64,000 nucleotides of DNA. It comes from Lantana camara. Taxonomy: Eukaryota > Streptophyta > Magnoliopsida > Lamiales > Verbenaceae. Numbering within the stretch: position 1 is the stretch's first letter; every line of letters starts with the position of its first letter. The notes below the pieces were generated by a model. That model did no database searches. It had not been told where the DNA came from and saw only the letters and a program-made list of their open reading frames with translations. Positions 26,501 to 38,654 of the stretch are shown here, one piece after another. The DNA is taken from assembly GCA_037501455.1 (NCBI GenBank), contig CM074860.1, positions 42,480,501 through 42,544,500 on the forward strand, read 5' to 3'. Position numbers and translations under genes: made by a program.

Positions 26501-27516
26501 TTAAACAGCGGTACCGGACCTCGTCAGGAGATTGGCGGGGAAAGGGAGCTGAGTGCCATCTGGGGAGTCATGTAACCCCTTTTGGTCAAAGATCGGGTGG
26601 TCGGGCCTTGCAAACCCACCACCAACCCGGAGGAAGAAGGTTGGAACTTATTATGATTGGAAATGATTGACTGATTGATTATTGATGGATAGGCACTGTG
26701 CGGGAAGGCCGGGAATCGGATTGCCCAAACAAATATATTTAGGACATGACATGATTTATGGTCTGTGTGTATTATGATATATTGCCTGATCGCCTAATCA
26801 ATATATTACTGATATTTATGTACACGGTCGGAGTTTGGATGGAGATTGTGCACGCTCACTCGCCGAGCCTTATATTTATGTATGATTTATGAATGGAATG
26901 AAATTAATATGATTTAGTCATAAAAGTCGAGCATTGTTTATCTATTTTCTTGTCTTTTTGGGAACTAGATTCAAATAAAACTTTGCTCGGGATTTATGAC
27001 TTGCATGTGCATGTTTTATATATATTTATCGCTCCTGCTCACTCAGTCTTCTAGAGACTGACCCCTCTCCCTCCCCATTCTTTTAGTGTGCAGGTTTGAT
27101 CTTTGGAGTTTCGGGCTAGGCGGAGGTGTTTGAAGTTTTTGAGTGAGTCGAGTTAGATTAGGAGAGTCTCTTCACTCATTCATGTATTGAAATTATGTAT
27201 GACTCGTTCGGTTATATATTAAGCTTGAATATTCATGTAATTGTTATTGAACTGACTTTACTGGGTTTTGCTATGATTTAAAAGAGGCCTGAAGAGCCCA
27301 AATTCTACTTATGGTTGGTTTGATTGAACTTTGGCTTTGTTGCATTATATTTTGTGGATTGGTAATCATTGCAGGGTCTAGCTCCGCCTGGCTTAGGAAG
27401 GTTTTTATGTTTGTCTCCCGTTCGCTAGGGTTTGATACGGGTGCGGATTTACTATTTCGTTACTCGTGTTGAGCCTTAGTGCGGGGGATGTGGCGCCTCA
27501 CGTGCGGGGTGCTACA
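23501..27516 (+). repeat. 3' LTR of P
   Basis: 4016 bp, collinear with the 5' LTR at an offset of 6800 with about ten substitutions (for example near 23653, 23699, 24834 and 26845). It is followed by the target copy ATGAT. Confidence 0.97.
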
Positions 27517-28364
27517 ATGATGGTGGTGACGGGATGGTGTGGCTGAGGAAGATGGTGTCGCCGGCAGCGGTGGCCGATTTTGTTGCTGCGCCGCTGCTAT
27601 GGAGAGTGAAAGGGAAGGAGAGACGAAATGAGGAAGAAGGGAAATAATGAGTGCAGCTTGGGTTCCTCGTATATCAAAGGGTCCCAATTCCTGAAATTGC
27701 GAGTAGGTCCTTCGAAAAATAAATCAATGCGATTGAGTCCTCACGAATTCCAATCAAGCAATTAAGTCCACGGATTTTAGATAGGTTCAATTAAGCCCAG
27801 ATTAAAGATTTTAGAATTATAAATTCAGCCCCAATGTTTAAAGTTGTTTCCATATAAGTCAAATTCAATTTCTTATAATTAAAAATTAGCCCCCGAAGTT
27901 TAATAATTACAAATTAGCCCACATAATTTAAATTGAAGAGCAATTAGGAACTAAACACATATTTCAATTAAGTTCACATATTTCCATAAGATTGCAATTG
28001 AGTCAATTAAACGATTAAACTATGAATAAGCCATTCAAGCACAAGCCGAGTTAAATAAATAACAATCTAATCGCACGAAAACAACATAGTATCTTGCTCC
28101 GAAAATGCGGGGTGTTACAGATGCATTCTTTACAACTTCCAACCAAAAGAAAAACGGGTGATAGACTAGATTTATAGTAGAGATTAGCCGTGGTTTGATA
28201 TTATCTTCGTAACCTATAATTCACAACTCATTTTGAAATACATGTATGCGATTAGTACATGCTCATGCCACGTAATTACACCAAAAGCATGGATTCGATG
28301 CAAAATGCAACATATAAATCAACAAAGTTCTGAAATAATCACGTTTCAAGGTTAAAAGCGATGC

Positions 28365-28470
28365 AATGCACATGTTGACAAGTAGTTCCTAAGCCGTACA
28401 ACCTAGACTTGACACAACACGACACTAGAACTCCGGTTTTGCAACCTGGAGCTCTGATACCACTTAAAGA
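28365..28470 (-). promoter_or_regulatory. Primer-binding site and leader of D
   Basis: GCTCTGATACCA at 28451-28462 is the complement of the 12-nt PBS core TGGTATCAGAGC, 8 nt from the LTR. Two extra bases follow the core before the next tRNA-matching stretch. The adjoining 85 bp match the leaders of C, H, J and P. Confidence 0.82.
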
Positions 28471-28654
28471 TGTAGCACCCTCAACGACAGGCACCACATC
28501 TGTAACGCCCCAGTTTTTTTTATATATATATTTGTACAGCATGACGTATGTGTTTATCAAATTGCGCGAAATAATTATTTATACGTGTTTTACATATTTA
28601 ATTTTATTTTAAATGTATTATATGTTAATTACTTTATTTTTATGTTATTAATAT

Positions 28655-28685
28655 TAAAAATATATATATATATATATATATATGT
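28655..28685. repeat. (TA)n microsatellite in LTR E
   Basis: About 13 TA units. Similar runs occur at 7500-7545, 31008-31029, 54650-54780 and 63140-63290; all lie inside LTRs. Confidence 0.9.
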
Positions 28686-30123
28686 TAATTGTGACACAAA
28701 TTGTTTTATAATTTGCATGAACTTAGGCAATCCATGTTAATTAATTATGCATGCATGACATTATAAATTATATACGTATGTGATTTTTCATTAATTGTAT
28801 TATTATGAATTTCATTGTTGCATTGTTTATGAGCCTCCTTTACGTGCTTCGTTTCTATTTAATTTGATACCGAAATTTCGTGCAAATTTAATATGTTGGA
28901 CTTATTCGTGTCTTGTATGTGATTATATGTTCGTTTCGTATTTTCGGATTCATTTGCATGTGTTTCGGATTTATTTTAATGTTGGAATCCAAGTCGGGGG
29001 CTAACGAGCAATTAGCGCACCCTTGGTTCCGTAGTTGATATCTTGAGCTCGAGGATTCGGATTCGAATTCGTCACCTCCATTGCCTTCGTATCGACGATT
29101 CGGAGACAATGGAACAAGCCTCATACCTTTTTGAGATCATTAATCACTTCCCTTCTTCACCAAATCACTTTGGCTACCTTTGTGATTTTGAGCTCAAATC
29201 ACTTCCCTTCTTCACCAAATCTTCAAGGTATGAATAATTATGTATTCTTTACTATTTTATACATATTTTCATCCATTTATTCCTGGTTTTGATTCAGATT
29301 TGGTTAGGGTTTGAGTTATGAGCTTGATATGAATTTTTGGGGGTAATTGCTCTTGTGACCTTGCTGGGTTGTGCAGCTGATTTCGTGGCTTTAAACTGAG
29401 TTTGTGGACTTGTTTCTTTGCCTCTTTGTTTCTTAACTGATAGTATGTGATGTTGGGATGATTTCCTCTTAAGACCCTTTGTTGAAATTATGTGATTTAG
29501 AGCCCCAAACTTGATGATCAAACTGCCTCCCCTGTTTTGGAACTGCTGTGACGTTTTGTGGCTTTTGCTTGATCAAATGACCTTCTTTTCATGTGAACTT
29601 GCATGGATATGATGTACACTCATTGCTCTATATGTTAGCATTCATTTTGCAAGCCTTTGGATCCATTTTGAGCCCCAAAACCGTAGCACATTACCTGTTC
29701 TATGCATGGCTTATGACAGACCTACTGCTGTTGCATTTTAGTGGTTCGTTGGTCATTTTAATGTGCTTCAATTTGTGTCATTTTTCATATATATGATGTA
29801 TATTAGTTGTTTAGTATGTTATCATGCATTACCCAAGGTTTTATATCCAAATTCTACTCCTAAGTACTTGATCATGGCACGAATGCATGATTGAACTAAA
29901 TCGAGCTCATATGTCCGATTTTTGGCGCTCTAGAGTTGCTGCATGATTTCGGTGCTCTTAACGCGTGATTTAGCCTTTGCATTCTAAATGAAATATGCTC
30001 CTAACATGCTAAATATGTTGTATGTCAAGTTTCATAAGATTTGGAGTTGATTTGGTATGCTTTTTGACTGATTTTGTTTAGGGTCTATTTTGCCGGTAAA
30101 TTTTGTATGCGATTTTGGGCCTG

Positions 30124-30255
30124 TACCGAGACACCCCCGTGTCTCATTTGCATTGAAATGTGAGACACGGGCGTGTCAGGCTTCCTGAGCATGATTGTAC
30201 TGAGCCACGGGCGTTGCTCAATTTAACTAAGTTGTGAGACACGCCCGTGTCCCTT
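30124..30255 (+). repeat. Palindrome cluster in LTR E
   Basis: GAGACACCCCCGTGTCTC, GAGACACGGGCGTGTC, GAGCCACGGGCGTTGCTC (imperfect) and GAGACACGCCCGTGTCcc, in the same position as the P cluster but with GAGACAC arms instead of GTGACAC. Confidence 0.8.
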
Positions 30256-30857
30256 CCCCTGCGCAGCTCTTGGTTTTTCCTTTTCGGTTTTTGATTGTTT
30301 CACCTCTGTAATGCCTTTATCTTCATTTGTGATGAACTATGAACTTGTTTTACTATGTTTTGGGAGTATTGTGGTTAATATTCATAACATTTGGATGAGA
30401 TTTAGGCATGCTTTTGCTGAATGCCGATTATGTGCGTTTTTCTATCGTTTGTGATTTCCGTAACCCATTTCCCCTATCATATGATTTCTTCTTGTTTTCA
30501 AACTTTGGAAATATGTTATATTATGTAATATGATGTATGTAGTAGAGTTTGGTGAAAGATTGAATACGTTTGAACGTATGTAATTGTTTATTTTCTAATT
30601 AGAAATGTGATTTAACTTGTGATATGATTGTATTTGAATTGATTGGAAATGTGAAATTATGAATTCGAATGAACGTGAACGATTGATTGAATGACTTGAT
30701 TATATGATTTAAATTCCTTAATAGTGCACATGAACATTTTCATAACATAATCTTATCTTTCACATATTCATATCATGATCATTACATTGCCGAGCATCCT
30801 ATTTGGTTCATATTGAGTCTCCTCTCACTGGTACACATTGTTCATTCTCTTGTACAG

Positions 30858-30933
30858 TTCGTTTCCAGGGCGGAGACTTCCGAATTGAATAGGCACCCGT
30901 ATTGCTCATGCTTTATGTCTCGTGGTATTCCAG
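30858..30933 (+). other. Microexon-like segment in LTR E
   Basis: 76 nt between TTGTACAG and the donor TTCCAG|GTGAGG; matches the layout of the other LTRs. Confidence 0.4.
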
Positions 30934-31162
30934 GTGAGGGTGTTTTTGTTTTAGCTATGTATCAAACCCTACAACCCTTATGTGATAAGTTTTGGCCAAA
31001 ACCTTATGTATATATATATATATATATATGTTATTTTCGAAGTGGAGTCATCGAGTAAATTATTATCGAGTAAACCTTTTCCCAAGAATTATAAAATATG
31101 TTACGCCCCTTATGAATCAAATGTTTTGGCGAGAATATGATTATGTTATGATTATTGAATGC

Positions 31163-31385
31163 ACGGGCCCAGGGACTTATTGCAAGTGGCTATCCGGGGA
31201 GGCAAGGGCCGACGGTGATCCCTTGTACTAGTCCCACCACATTTACGGTGATACCGGCCCTCGCTAGGAGGTTTAGCGGGGAATGGGAGCTGAGTGCCCT
31301 TGGGGGATTCATGTACCCCTATTGGCCTATGTATGGACCGGTGGTCGGGTCTTGCAAGCCCGTCCACCACCCGGAGGAAGAAGGT
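31163..31385 (+). other. Conserved structured block in LTR E
   Basis: Outer stem GGGACT...TGCAAG pairs with CTTGTA..AGTCCC. The following stems CCTCGCTA/TAGCGGGG, GGGG/CCCC around ATTCATGTA, and GGTGG..GGG/CCC..CCACC around CTTGCA match those of L, P and J. Confidence 0.55.
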
Positions 31386-32337
31386 TGGAATTATGTTATG
31401 TAACACCCCAAGCGGTGGGGCACCACACCCCCGCACTATGACCCGACACGTGTACGAAATGAAGAGTCCGCACACGCGCCAAGTCACAGCGAACGGGTGA
31501 TACACAAAAACACACACACTAGCTAGGCGGTATCTAACCCTGTACGAATGAAAGAATACAAAACATGACAGCGGAAGTAGTACGAAATGCCAACTTTCAA
31601 AAACTTAACACGTCAAGCATATAACGCAGTACATATATCAGAATCAAATATACGGGTTCAACTAGTTCAGCAACCTGTCCTATCCTGTCCCGAATAATTA
31701 CACATCAAAACGGGTTCAACTAATCCAAGCACCTGTCCTAACCTGTCCCGAATTCCATAAATTCAAGTCATAAGTGCAAACCTGCACAAACATATCTTAT
31801 ATAACATTTACAAATCATAAACCAGAACCAAAACTTATCAAACTTAAACAGACAGACACAGACTCGACACACCTGACACACAGCCGCCTAGCACGAACTC
31901 CAAAGCGAACCCAAAGCTAAACCTGCACACTAAAACATAAAAGGGGGAGGGGTCAGTCCAAAGACTGAGCGAGGGGTTAACGCACGCACACTATACATAT
32001 ATATATACAGAGCACAACACGTTCAAAATCAAACTGTTCGTGAACCCGGGACTAGTTTTTGCACACTAAAACCTTTATCTCGTGATAATATGTATATGGG
32101 GTGACTTATCAAAACAGAACGAACAAAGCTTAACTTATACACAACTCAAAGCATACGTACAAACCCAAGCAGACTTAGCACACGTACCGGAACATAACTT
32201 ATTAGGTTAATAGCGAATCAAATTTTATCTTAATTTAAGAATCTACCCCCGTTTCACGAACTTATGACAGACGGACAGACAGAACACTCTTACTCATACC
32301 AAAGCACAACTCATAAAACAATCCCACCTTCACACCA

Positions 32338-32545
32338 TTGGGGAAGAGAGGTGCCCCTCTCAACCCACCAAAGAACGAAACATGTGAACCGGAGGATCCC
32401 GCCCGGTTCCTTCGACGGCCAGCCAAAATGCGCTCCGTCGGCATAGGAGACCTAAGTCTCCCGTTGGTGGAGAAGTGCACAGGGGTCGTAACCGATGACC
32501 CCATGGTCGTCCCGGGTCTCCCTTACCCACAACTCTGGGGCCCAT
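32338..32545 (-). other. Structured block, second type, in LTR F
   Basis: It contains several perfect short hairpins on the minus strand: GGAGAC/GTCTCC, GGGGTC/GACCCC, GAACCGG/CCGGTTC and GAGAGG/CCTCTC. Counterparts are at 40449-40650 and 47894-48095 in H, and the central GGGGTC...GACCCCTGTGCAC part also occurs in N (about 5975-6002). Confidence 0.5.
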
Positions 32546-32853
32546 CACACAGATAAACAGACATATATCGGGTACTTAACCCGCCACACACAGACAGACA
32601 GACATATCTCATGCATATTGTGCTTATCATATCACACGTACATATCACACACACTGACCTCGAAATCATAACAGAACTGAGACAAAGCATACATAAGCTC
32701 ATACATAGCATTTCGTACTTTTCAAATCAAATCATATGACAAAACCAGCAAAATACGTACTTCGCACATATCTACATATACATAAGGCTTATAAACCGTA
32801 TGCATTCGAAAACGAGCACGTTGCAATAGGGTATAACTATATCCTAACCTCAC

Positions 32854-32901
32854 CTGGTACCAAACACAGCCGAACACAAAGCAGAAGGTCCACCCCGGAA
32901 C
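32854..32901 (-). other. Microexon-like segment in LTR F
   Basis: 48 nt on the minus strand between an acceptor ending GTGCAG and the donor ACCAG|GTGAGG. The same length is found in both H LTRs. Confidence 0.4.
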
Positions 32902-34300
32902 CTGCACGACTCACTTGTCACCACCCCGGGTGCACCTGGACCAACTGAACACACAAACACAACACAGGGCTCAGACTCAAACTCAGACAACCACACAGAG
33001 ACGTACGGCAATGCTCAAGCACTTACGAGATGCAATCACATAAGCAGGTTTCAAATTCATATCAATTACTTGCAAAATAATTCATTGTAACTCCCCAAGG
33101 AGGGCATCCACGCCTATCCCGAGCTACGGACCTAGCTTGTATATAGAATTGCTATCCATATACCCACCGGGACCGAAGCAAGCGGTGACAAACGGACAAC
33201 CTAGCTAAGCGGTACTAGACTCACAAAGCGAGTAAACAAACACAAGTATATGCGGAAGCTTAAACATCAAGTAACCAATATTCATTAGAGCAACATATAA
33301 ATCCATCAATTAAATGACCATCGCGGTCCAGCACATAATGCTCAAAATGCGGGAATGTAAAATCATCCTAACGACCCACACGGTCAACTAGCATAAGTAT
33401 AAAGCATCATACATAAAGTGAATTCATAATCCCAAATACGAAACATAACCATAAAGTAAAGTACGCTACAAGCGTAAACAAGTACAAACTAGACTTAAAG
33501 TAAGACTCTCAAAAGACCCCGCCTAGCTTGACTCCAAAACGCGACCTGCAGACACGAAAGGTAAAGGGAGTCAGCTCAAAAGGAACCGGTGAGGAGAAGT
33601 TAACAATATATATAAGATATACAAGGTTCTATGCATGCTCAAAACAAAGGTGTTCATGATCCAACTCATTTTCGAAGTGAATGCAAGTTTTAGAAAATAT
33701 GGATCATAAACCACACATAATCGGCTCGGCGAGAACGAGCACTCCATCCGATCTTCCCAAACCAAGAAATCAAATCAAGCCACCCATTACACCGTTGATG
33801 CCGAGGGTGTACATCCCCCGATCATCCATAACATAGAGAATTCGGTCCATGAAACCTAGCTCTCTCCAAGAAAACTTCAACCCCGAACCTCCACGAAGTC
33901 TTAGTAGTCTTGTCCACAAGTGGGAACTTTGGATAAGGACATCCGTTGGCCCTTGCCTTCCCGGAATATCTCTCACCTCCATCCCCGAGCTCAAATTCGA
34001 TTTCCCCAAGCAAGCGTCCTTGCGAGGTACATCATAACCTCGCTACACAACTCACACATACATAATATTTAAATGAAAGTTCCGAAACCATTTTGGGTAT
34101 CTATCCCATATACCAAAACTTAAGTTTTACTTGTAAACCGTTTTCCATAAGCAAATATTCATAATACGAGCAAAGCTCACAAAACTTGGCTTATAAATCC
34201 TAAATATACGTTTTCAAAACGGGAGTTCAAAACCAACAAATATGAAAGGCTATAGGTGTCCACAGTTTTGAAATCGTTTCATAAGTATATAGCTCCTCAC

Positions 34301-34362
34301 CTTTACCAAGAACCTCAAAGGTCGACCACGAGCAACGGACTACTCGGTCGGAGACTCACCAC
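34301..34362 (-). other. Microexon-like segment in LTR G
   Basis: 62 nt on the minus strand between TCTTATTAG and the donor TAAAG|GTGAGG. Confidence 0.35.
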
Positions 34363-34744
34363 CTAATAAGACAAACGTACTAACAAAGGTGAGACTCGAC
34401 CCAAACCAAGTAAACGACGCATGGCTTAAGTAACAAGTCACTTATGAGAGTTATGAATGCTTATGGAGTCATATCATGCACTTAATGAAACGTGAGGATC
34501 AATCATGAGCATGTATAGCATGTCAAGGTCACACATAGCGTAGGAAGTCATACAAGTTCAACTAAACGCATAACTTAGCAAAATGTAACAACTTAAACTT
34601 GATCAAGGCAATAAAATCATAACAAGGGATATGCAAGAAGTTCCACCACATATAATACGGCCACAAATCATTAAAGGTATTATAGAAACAAGAAAAGGAC
34701 ATACAAGAGTCAAAACAAGCGAAACAAGTCAAGAAAACAAGGCA

Positions 34745-34875
34745 GGGAAAAATCCACCCCCATGGATTTTCCTTCACAAAAAATCCACCCTCGCTGATTG
34801 TCCAGAAGCTACTGCCTCAAATCCACCCCTATGGATTTTTACACAGCAAAAATCCACCCTAGTGGATTCTGCCCA
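34745..34875 (-). repeat. Palindrome cluster in LTR G
   Basis: Four units of AAATCCACCC...GGATTT type (for example AAATCCACCCCTATGGATTT). Arms and core are unrelated to the GTGACAC clusters of P or I, but symmetry and position within the LTR are the same. Confidence 0.75.
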
Positions 34876-36779
34876 GAACTTAAAAAAAACGTGGCAGCCA
34901 CTTCGAACTCGACGAGAATGAGTTCTAAATACCCCAAAACATGAAATTAAGATTCCAAAACCTCAATTAAGCATCATAAAACATTTATACATCATATAAG
35001 AACATAATATAAGCATAAAATCCAAGAATGAAATCATTTAAGCAAGAATTACATATATGCGTAAAAGCTTCATAGTTCAAGCATGCTCTTCAATGGTGAA
35101 TCTCTAATCCTAGCATAAATTCAACTAAAATTGATTCCAAACCTCATAACAACTCAAGCATAATCATTCTACAACACCAAGATTGCAAGAAATCAAATAA
35201 ATCTTAGACATGCAAGAATTTCTTCAAATCTTCAAAAACTCAAAAATGGTGAAATCAAGAGAATAGATGGAATCCAACCTAAACATGTTTCTAGGGTCCA
35301 AATAGCATACGTAGAACACGAATTCATCAAGAAAACATGGATTAAACTCATAAAATTCAACCCTAGTTCATGCTTCTACCAAGAGCTTAAAGCTCAAAGC
35401 ATAACCCAAGCATTTACACAAAACCTTACCTTAGGAGCTGAGAATCGAAGAGAATAGCTTGGTCTTGAGTCTTGAATCTCTAGCTTCAATCTCCAATCTT
35501 GTCTCTTGAAAATGGTTAAAGGTGTTCCTGAGAGCAGATGAATGGGTTGGAGAGAAAAGTGAGGGAGAGAGGGTTTGAATCTTGTATTTTAACGTAAAAT
35601 GAGGTTTTGGGTGTTAAAATCTGATTTAGTAATTTGGGTCAGCTATTTGGGTCGCAAACCGGGTCAATTGGAGCGGGTCAGGAGTGAAATTGGGTCTCAA
35701 ATTGGGCTAAATTCGGAATTGGGTCATAAGTCTTATAAAAAGGTTGACTTTCATAAAATGGCCATAACTTCTTCGTCCGAACTCCAAATCAAGCGATTCA
35801 AGAACCCACGAACTCGTAATCGAATTATCTACTCAATTTTATTAAGTTCTGTCCAGTTCCAGGCTTAGAAAATAAATTTACCATTTAGTCCCTAAATTAT
35901 ACTTTAATGTCCAAATAAGCACATAGTTTCGATTAAACACGAAGCATGCTATCGAAGCCAAATGAAAACAATATGAACACATAGTTACCATATCAAATAG
36001 TCACATAACTCATCTAAAGTATATATTTCACATAAGTTCAAGCATAACGGTCAATTAAGGCATAATTCATGCAAAGAAAAGTAAATCGTTCACTCTCGTA
36101 ACAAGCTTACCTTGGTCGAGAAACGGGGCATCACATTCATTATATTACTCAGAGAAATCATGTTAACTCATATATTGCATAACCAATCTACATTCGTGTA
36201 ATTAAACCATTCTTACAAGCAAAGGTTTCTAATTTAATCATATAAGTCTCATTCAATTCAAATATCGCATAGTAGGATTATTTAAAATTAGATAATTAGC
36301 TTACATTACAAAGTTAGAAATTAAATCATCCAAGACATACTAATTCCATTCTTACTAAATCATAAATTGCATAACAAATTCTTATATCATATAATAAATT
36401 CCAATTCAATTTAAGTGATTAGACTAATTAAAAGCATCAAACTTAGGCGTAATAATTTCTCTTAATCGAAATCATAATTAGCATATTTGTTTATCAATCG
36501 ACAAGGATTAATTAATTGAAGTCATACAATTTATATGTTTAGCGAAATTACATATACACCCCCTTTCAAGATAGACAAATAGCTCAAATTCGATATATCG
36601 GAATTCAAATGGTATATCAAAGCATCAATACATTTCATAATTCATTTGATACATGATTCCGTATACATTGGAATTCATATTGATCGGCAAATCAAACAAT
36701 TAACAATTTATCGCAATTAAAACAATTAATTTCAAATATTCAAATTACACAAAATAAATCACAACAAATCAACCGGGCA

Positions 36780-37960
36780 TCCGATTGACGAATTGAAAGT
36801 GGCGTTGGACTCACCACAACGAGGCGGACAAACTGTCCGAAGCTCGCCGGAGCGCCGCCACCGGAGCCGCCGGAACAGTGGCGGGCCGTTGCTCGGCCGC
36901 CGCCGGAGCGTGCCGAAAAAATCCCAAAAAAAATCACCCGTGCAAGGATTCCTTGTGCTCAGTCAAATTCCTCGATCAATTTCTGCAAATTCCAAGCCAA
37001 TTATCTCCAATTTCAAAACCAAGAATACGAAAACCATAAAATCTTCAAACTTCAATTACTTTCAAACCGGTGAACCAAAATGAGATCAGAAAGAGGCATC
37101 GGCTTACCCGTGATGAGCTTTACGAAAGCCCTAATCTTTCTCGCCGGAAAAATCCCCGGAGGTGGCGCCGCCGTTGAACCGCCACTTTGCCGCCGTGATC
37201 TGCCGCCAATCGGCCAAACCTGGAGTCGTGTGATCAAAGGCCACTAGTTCTCGTCGTTCCGAACAACTTTCGTGAAGGGCCCGAGGCCAAAAGATGACGG
37301 GAAAAGGCCCCCGTTGGCCTCCGAAGTTTCTACCGCCGCACGCCTCCCCGGAACCACCACCTACGGCCAAAATTCGGTGAAAACAATGCCGGAAATGGAC
37401 TCAGGGGTTCGGAAAAGGGTAGGAAACACCAACCTTCGTCGAAAAAGGGCACCAGAGCGCCGCCGTGACACTGTTCACGCGGCGGCGGCGTGAGCTTCAG
37501 GCGGCGCGTGCGCCGCCGTCAGGTGGCCATTGGCCGCGCCGCCAACGTCCAGCGCTGCGCCAGGAGCTCCTTTATCTGGGTAGGGGTCGCATGTCGCCGA
37601 AAAATGGCCAGAAGCCGCCGCGAAAGGGTGGCGAAGTGGCGGCTCCGCCACCTCCTCCAGCCGCGTCTGAAAATCGGCGATATCTCCACCGTCGGTTGTC
37701 AGTTGGTCGAGTTCTTGGTACGGTTGTGACTGCGTCGTCGAGATAATCGAAATGGACTATTGGTTCGTCGAATTCCATCGAGAAACGAGTGAGTTCCGGG
37801 TTGTGCATGAAATCACACCTACGAGTGTGTGTATGCATCGTGTTTCGCCTGGGGGAAGAGAGAGAGAGAGAGAGCTGCTGAGTTATGTCACGTTAAACGA
37901 GGATCCGGGTGTTTTATCCCGGGTCCTCGCACGAAAAACGAACCGTAGAAGGGGCAAATG
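36780..37960 (-). other. GC-rich, CpG-rich block of LTR F
   Basis: A CCGCCGG-rich stretch in an otherwise AT-rich LTR, with counterparts in H (44290-45460 and 49230-50340) and D (52010-53000). Stops are rare, so open frames of 60-100 codons appear on both strands, but frames are not kept between copies. A donor-like CGG|GTAAGC on the minus strand lies near 37108. A (GA)10 run sits at 37857-37876. The best reading is a promoter or first-exon region of the LTR, not a protein gene. Confidence 0.55.
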
Positions 37961-38654
37961 ACGTCAGAATTAAACAAACTCAGAGTCTACGGACTCGTTT
38001 CGATGCCCCGAACGTGCAGAAGGGGTCAAAATGGTCAAAATCTCGTTCGAACGATAAATGACCGAAAAATCCCTAAAAGGAGAAAATTACAAAAAGGCCC
38101 CTAAACTCATAAAGAGTCCAAAATAGGGCCGAGCAAAATACAAAATCACATAATTAAACACATAAAAAAGTTAAAATGAGGCGTACCTTATAAGTCGGAC
38201 GAACGGGATGTTACATGTTATGATTATGATTATGCTATGATTGATATGCACCGTGCGGGAAGGCCAGGACACGGATTGCCCAAAAGAATATGTTTTATGA
38301 TATAATATATGATCTGTGTGTATTATGATATATTGCATGATCACCTATTTAAAGTATTAATGATATTTGTCGTACACAGTCGGAGTTTGGTTGGAGATGA
38401 TGCACGCTCACTCGCCGAGCCTATACGTTTATGTATGATTTATGAACTTAATGAATTTAATATGATTAGTCGTAAAGTCCGAGCATTGCTTCGTTATTTT
38501 CTTGTCCTCTTGAGAAGTTACTTTAAGTAAAACTTTGCTCGGGATTTATGACTTGCATGCGCATGTTTCTATAGTTATGTATCGCTCCTGCTCACTCAGT
38601 CTTCTAGAGACTGACCCCTCTTTCTCACTTTTCCAGTTTCTTGTGCAGGTGTTG

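Larger units (their letters stand above)
16701..27516 (+). mobile_element. Complete non-autonomous LTR retrotransposon P
   Basis: Two LTRs of exactly 4016 bp (16701-20716 and 23501-27516) flank a 2784-bp internal region with PBS and polypurine tract but no gag or pol. The target duplication ATGAT is intact (16696-16700 and 27517-27521). I count about ten substitutions and no length difference between the LTRs, so this is the youngest dated insertion here. The 3' end of its internal region matches that of L and J from the pol stop codon onward, suggesting derivation from an autonomous relative by internal loss. Confidence 0.97.
7696..28119 (-). mobile_element. Non-autonomous LTR retrotransposon C
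   Basis: Two related LTRs (7696-10501 truncated; 12870-28119 interrupted by P) flank a 2.37 kb internal region with PBS and polypurine tract but no gag or pol. This is the organisation of a large retrotransposon derivative, which must borrow proteins from a helper. About 30 differences over the first 1.5 kb of the LTR overlap suggest roughly 2 % divergence, older than P. The right end abuts the leader of D, so C probably inserted into D. Confidence 0.9.
12870..28119 (-). repeat. 5' LTR of C, split by element P
   Basis: It begins TGTAGCACCCC on the plus strand, beside the PBS, and ends GGGGTGTTACA at 28119. Without P and its duplicate target it is about 4.43 kb. It keeps the CAGTCA/TGACTG hairpin (13395-13408), a microexon-like segment (14317-14388) and the GC-rich stretch 15935-16680 interrupted by P. 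Confidence 0.9.
33086..36135 (-). mobile_element. Solo LTR G
   Basis: Starts TGTAACTCCCC, ends ACGGGGCATCACA, flanked by TTCAT at 33081-33085 and 36136-36140. 3050 bp. Minus orientation is inferred from the order of landmarks: hairpin CAGCTC/GAACCG (33572-33588, paired with two G-T wobbles), a structured region near 33800-34030, microexon-like 34301-34362, palindromes 34745-34875, and donor-like CCTAAG|GTAAGG near 35430. Confidence 0.94.
31399..38215 (-). mobile_element. Solo LTR F, split by G
   Basis: Starts TGTAACACCCC, ends GGGATGTTACA. Target duplication TGTTA at 31394-31398 and 38216-38220. About 3.76 kb without G, the same family as the H LTRs (3.66 kb). It carries a tandem pair of ACCTGTCCTAACCTGTCCCG units near 31670-31750, a hairpin at 31954-31967, the second type of structured block (32338-32545) and a microexon-like segment (32854-32901). 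Confidence 0.94.

Noticed and set aside
32262..32556. Overlapping frames of 60-80 codons repeated in F and in both H LTRs
   Set aside because: They overlay the structured block. Frames exist on both strands and differ between copies, so pairing of the stems explains the conservation better than coding.
37465..37838. Pro/Arg-rich open frames in LTR F, with similar ones in H (44788-45244)
   Set aside because: The frames are not kept between homologous LTR copies; open frames on both strands are expected in CCG-rich DNA.
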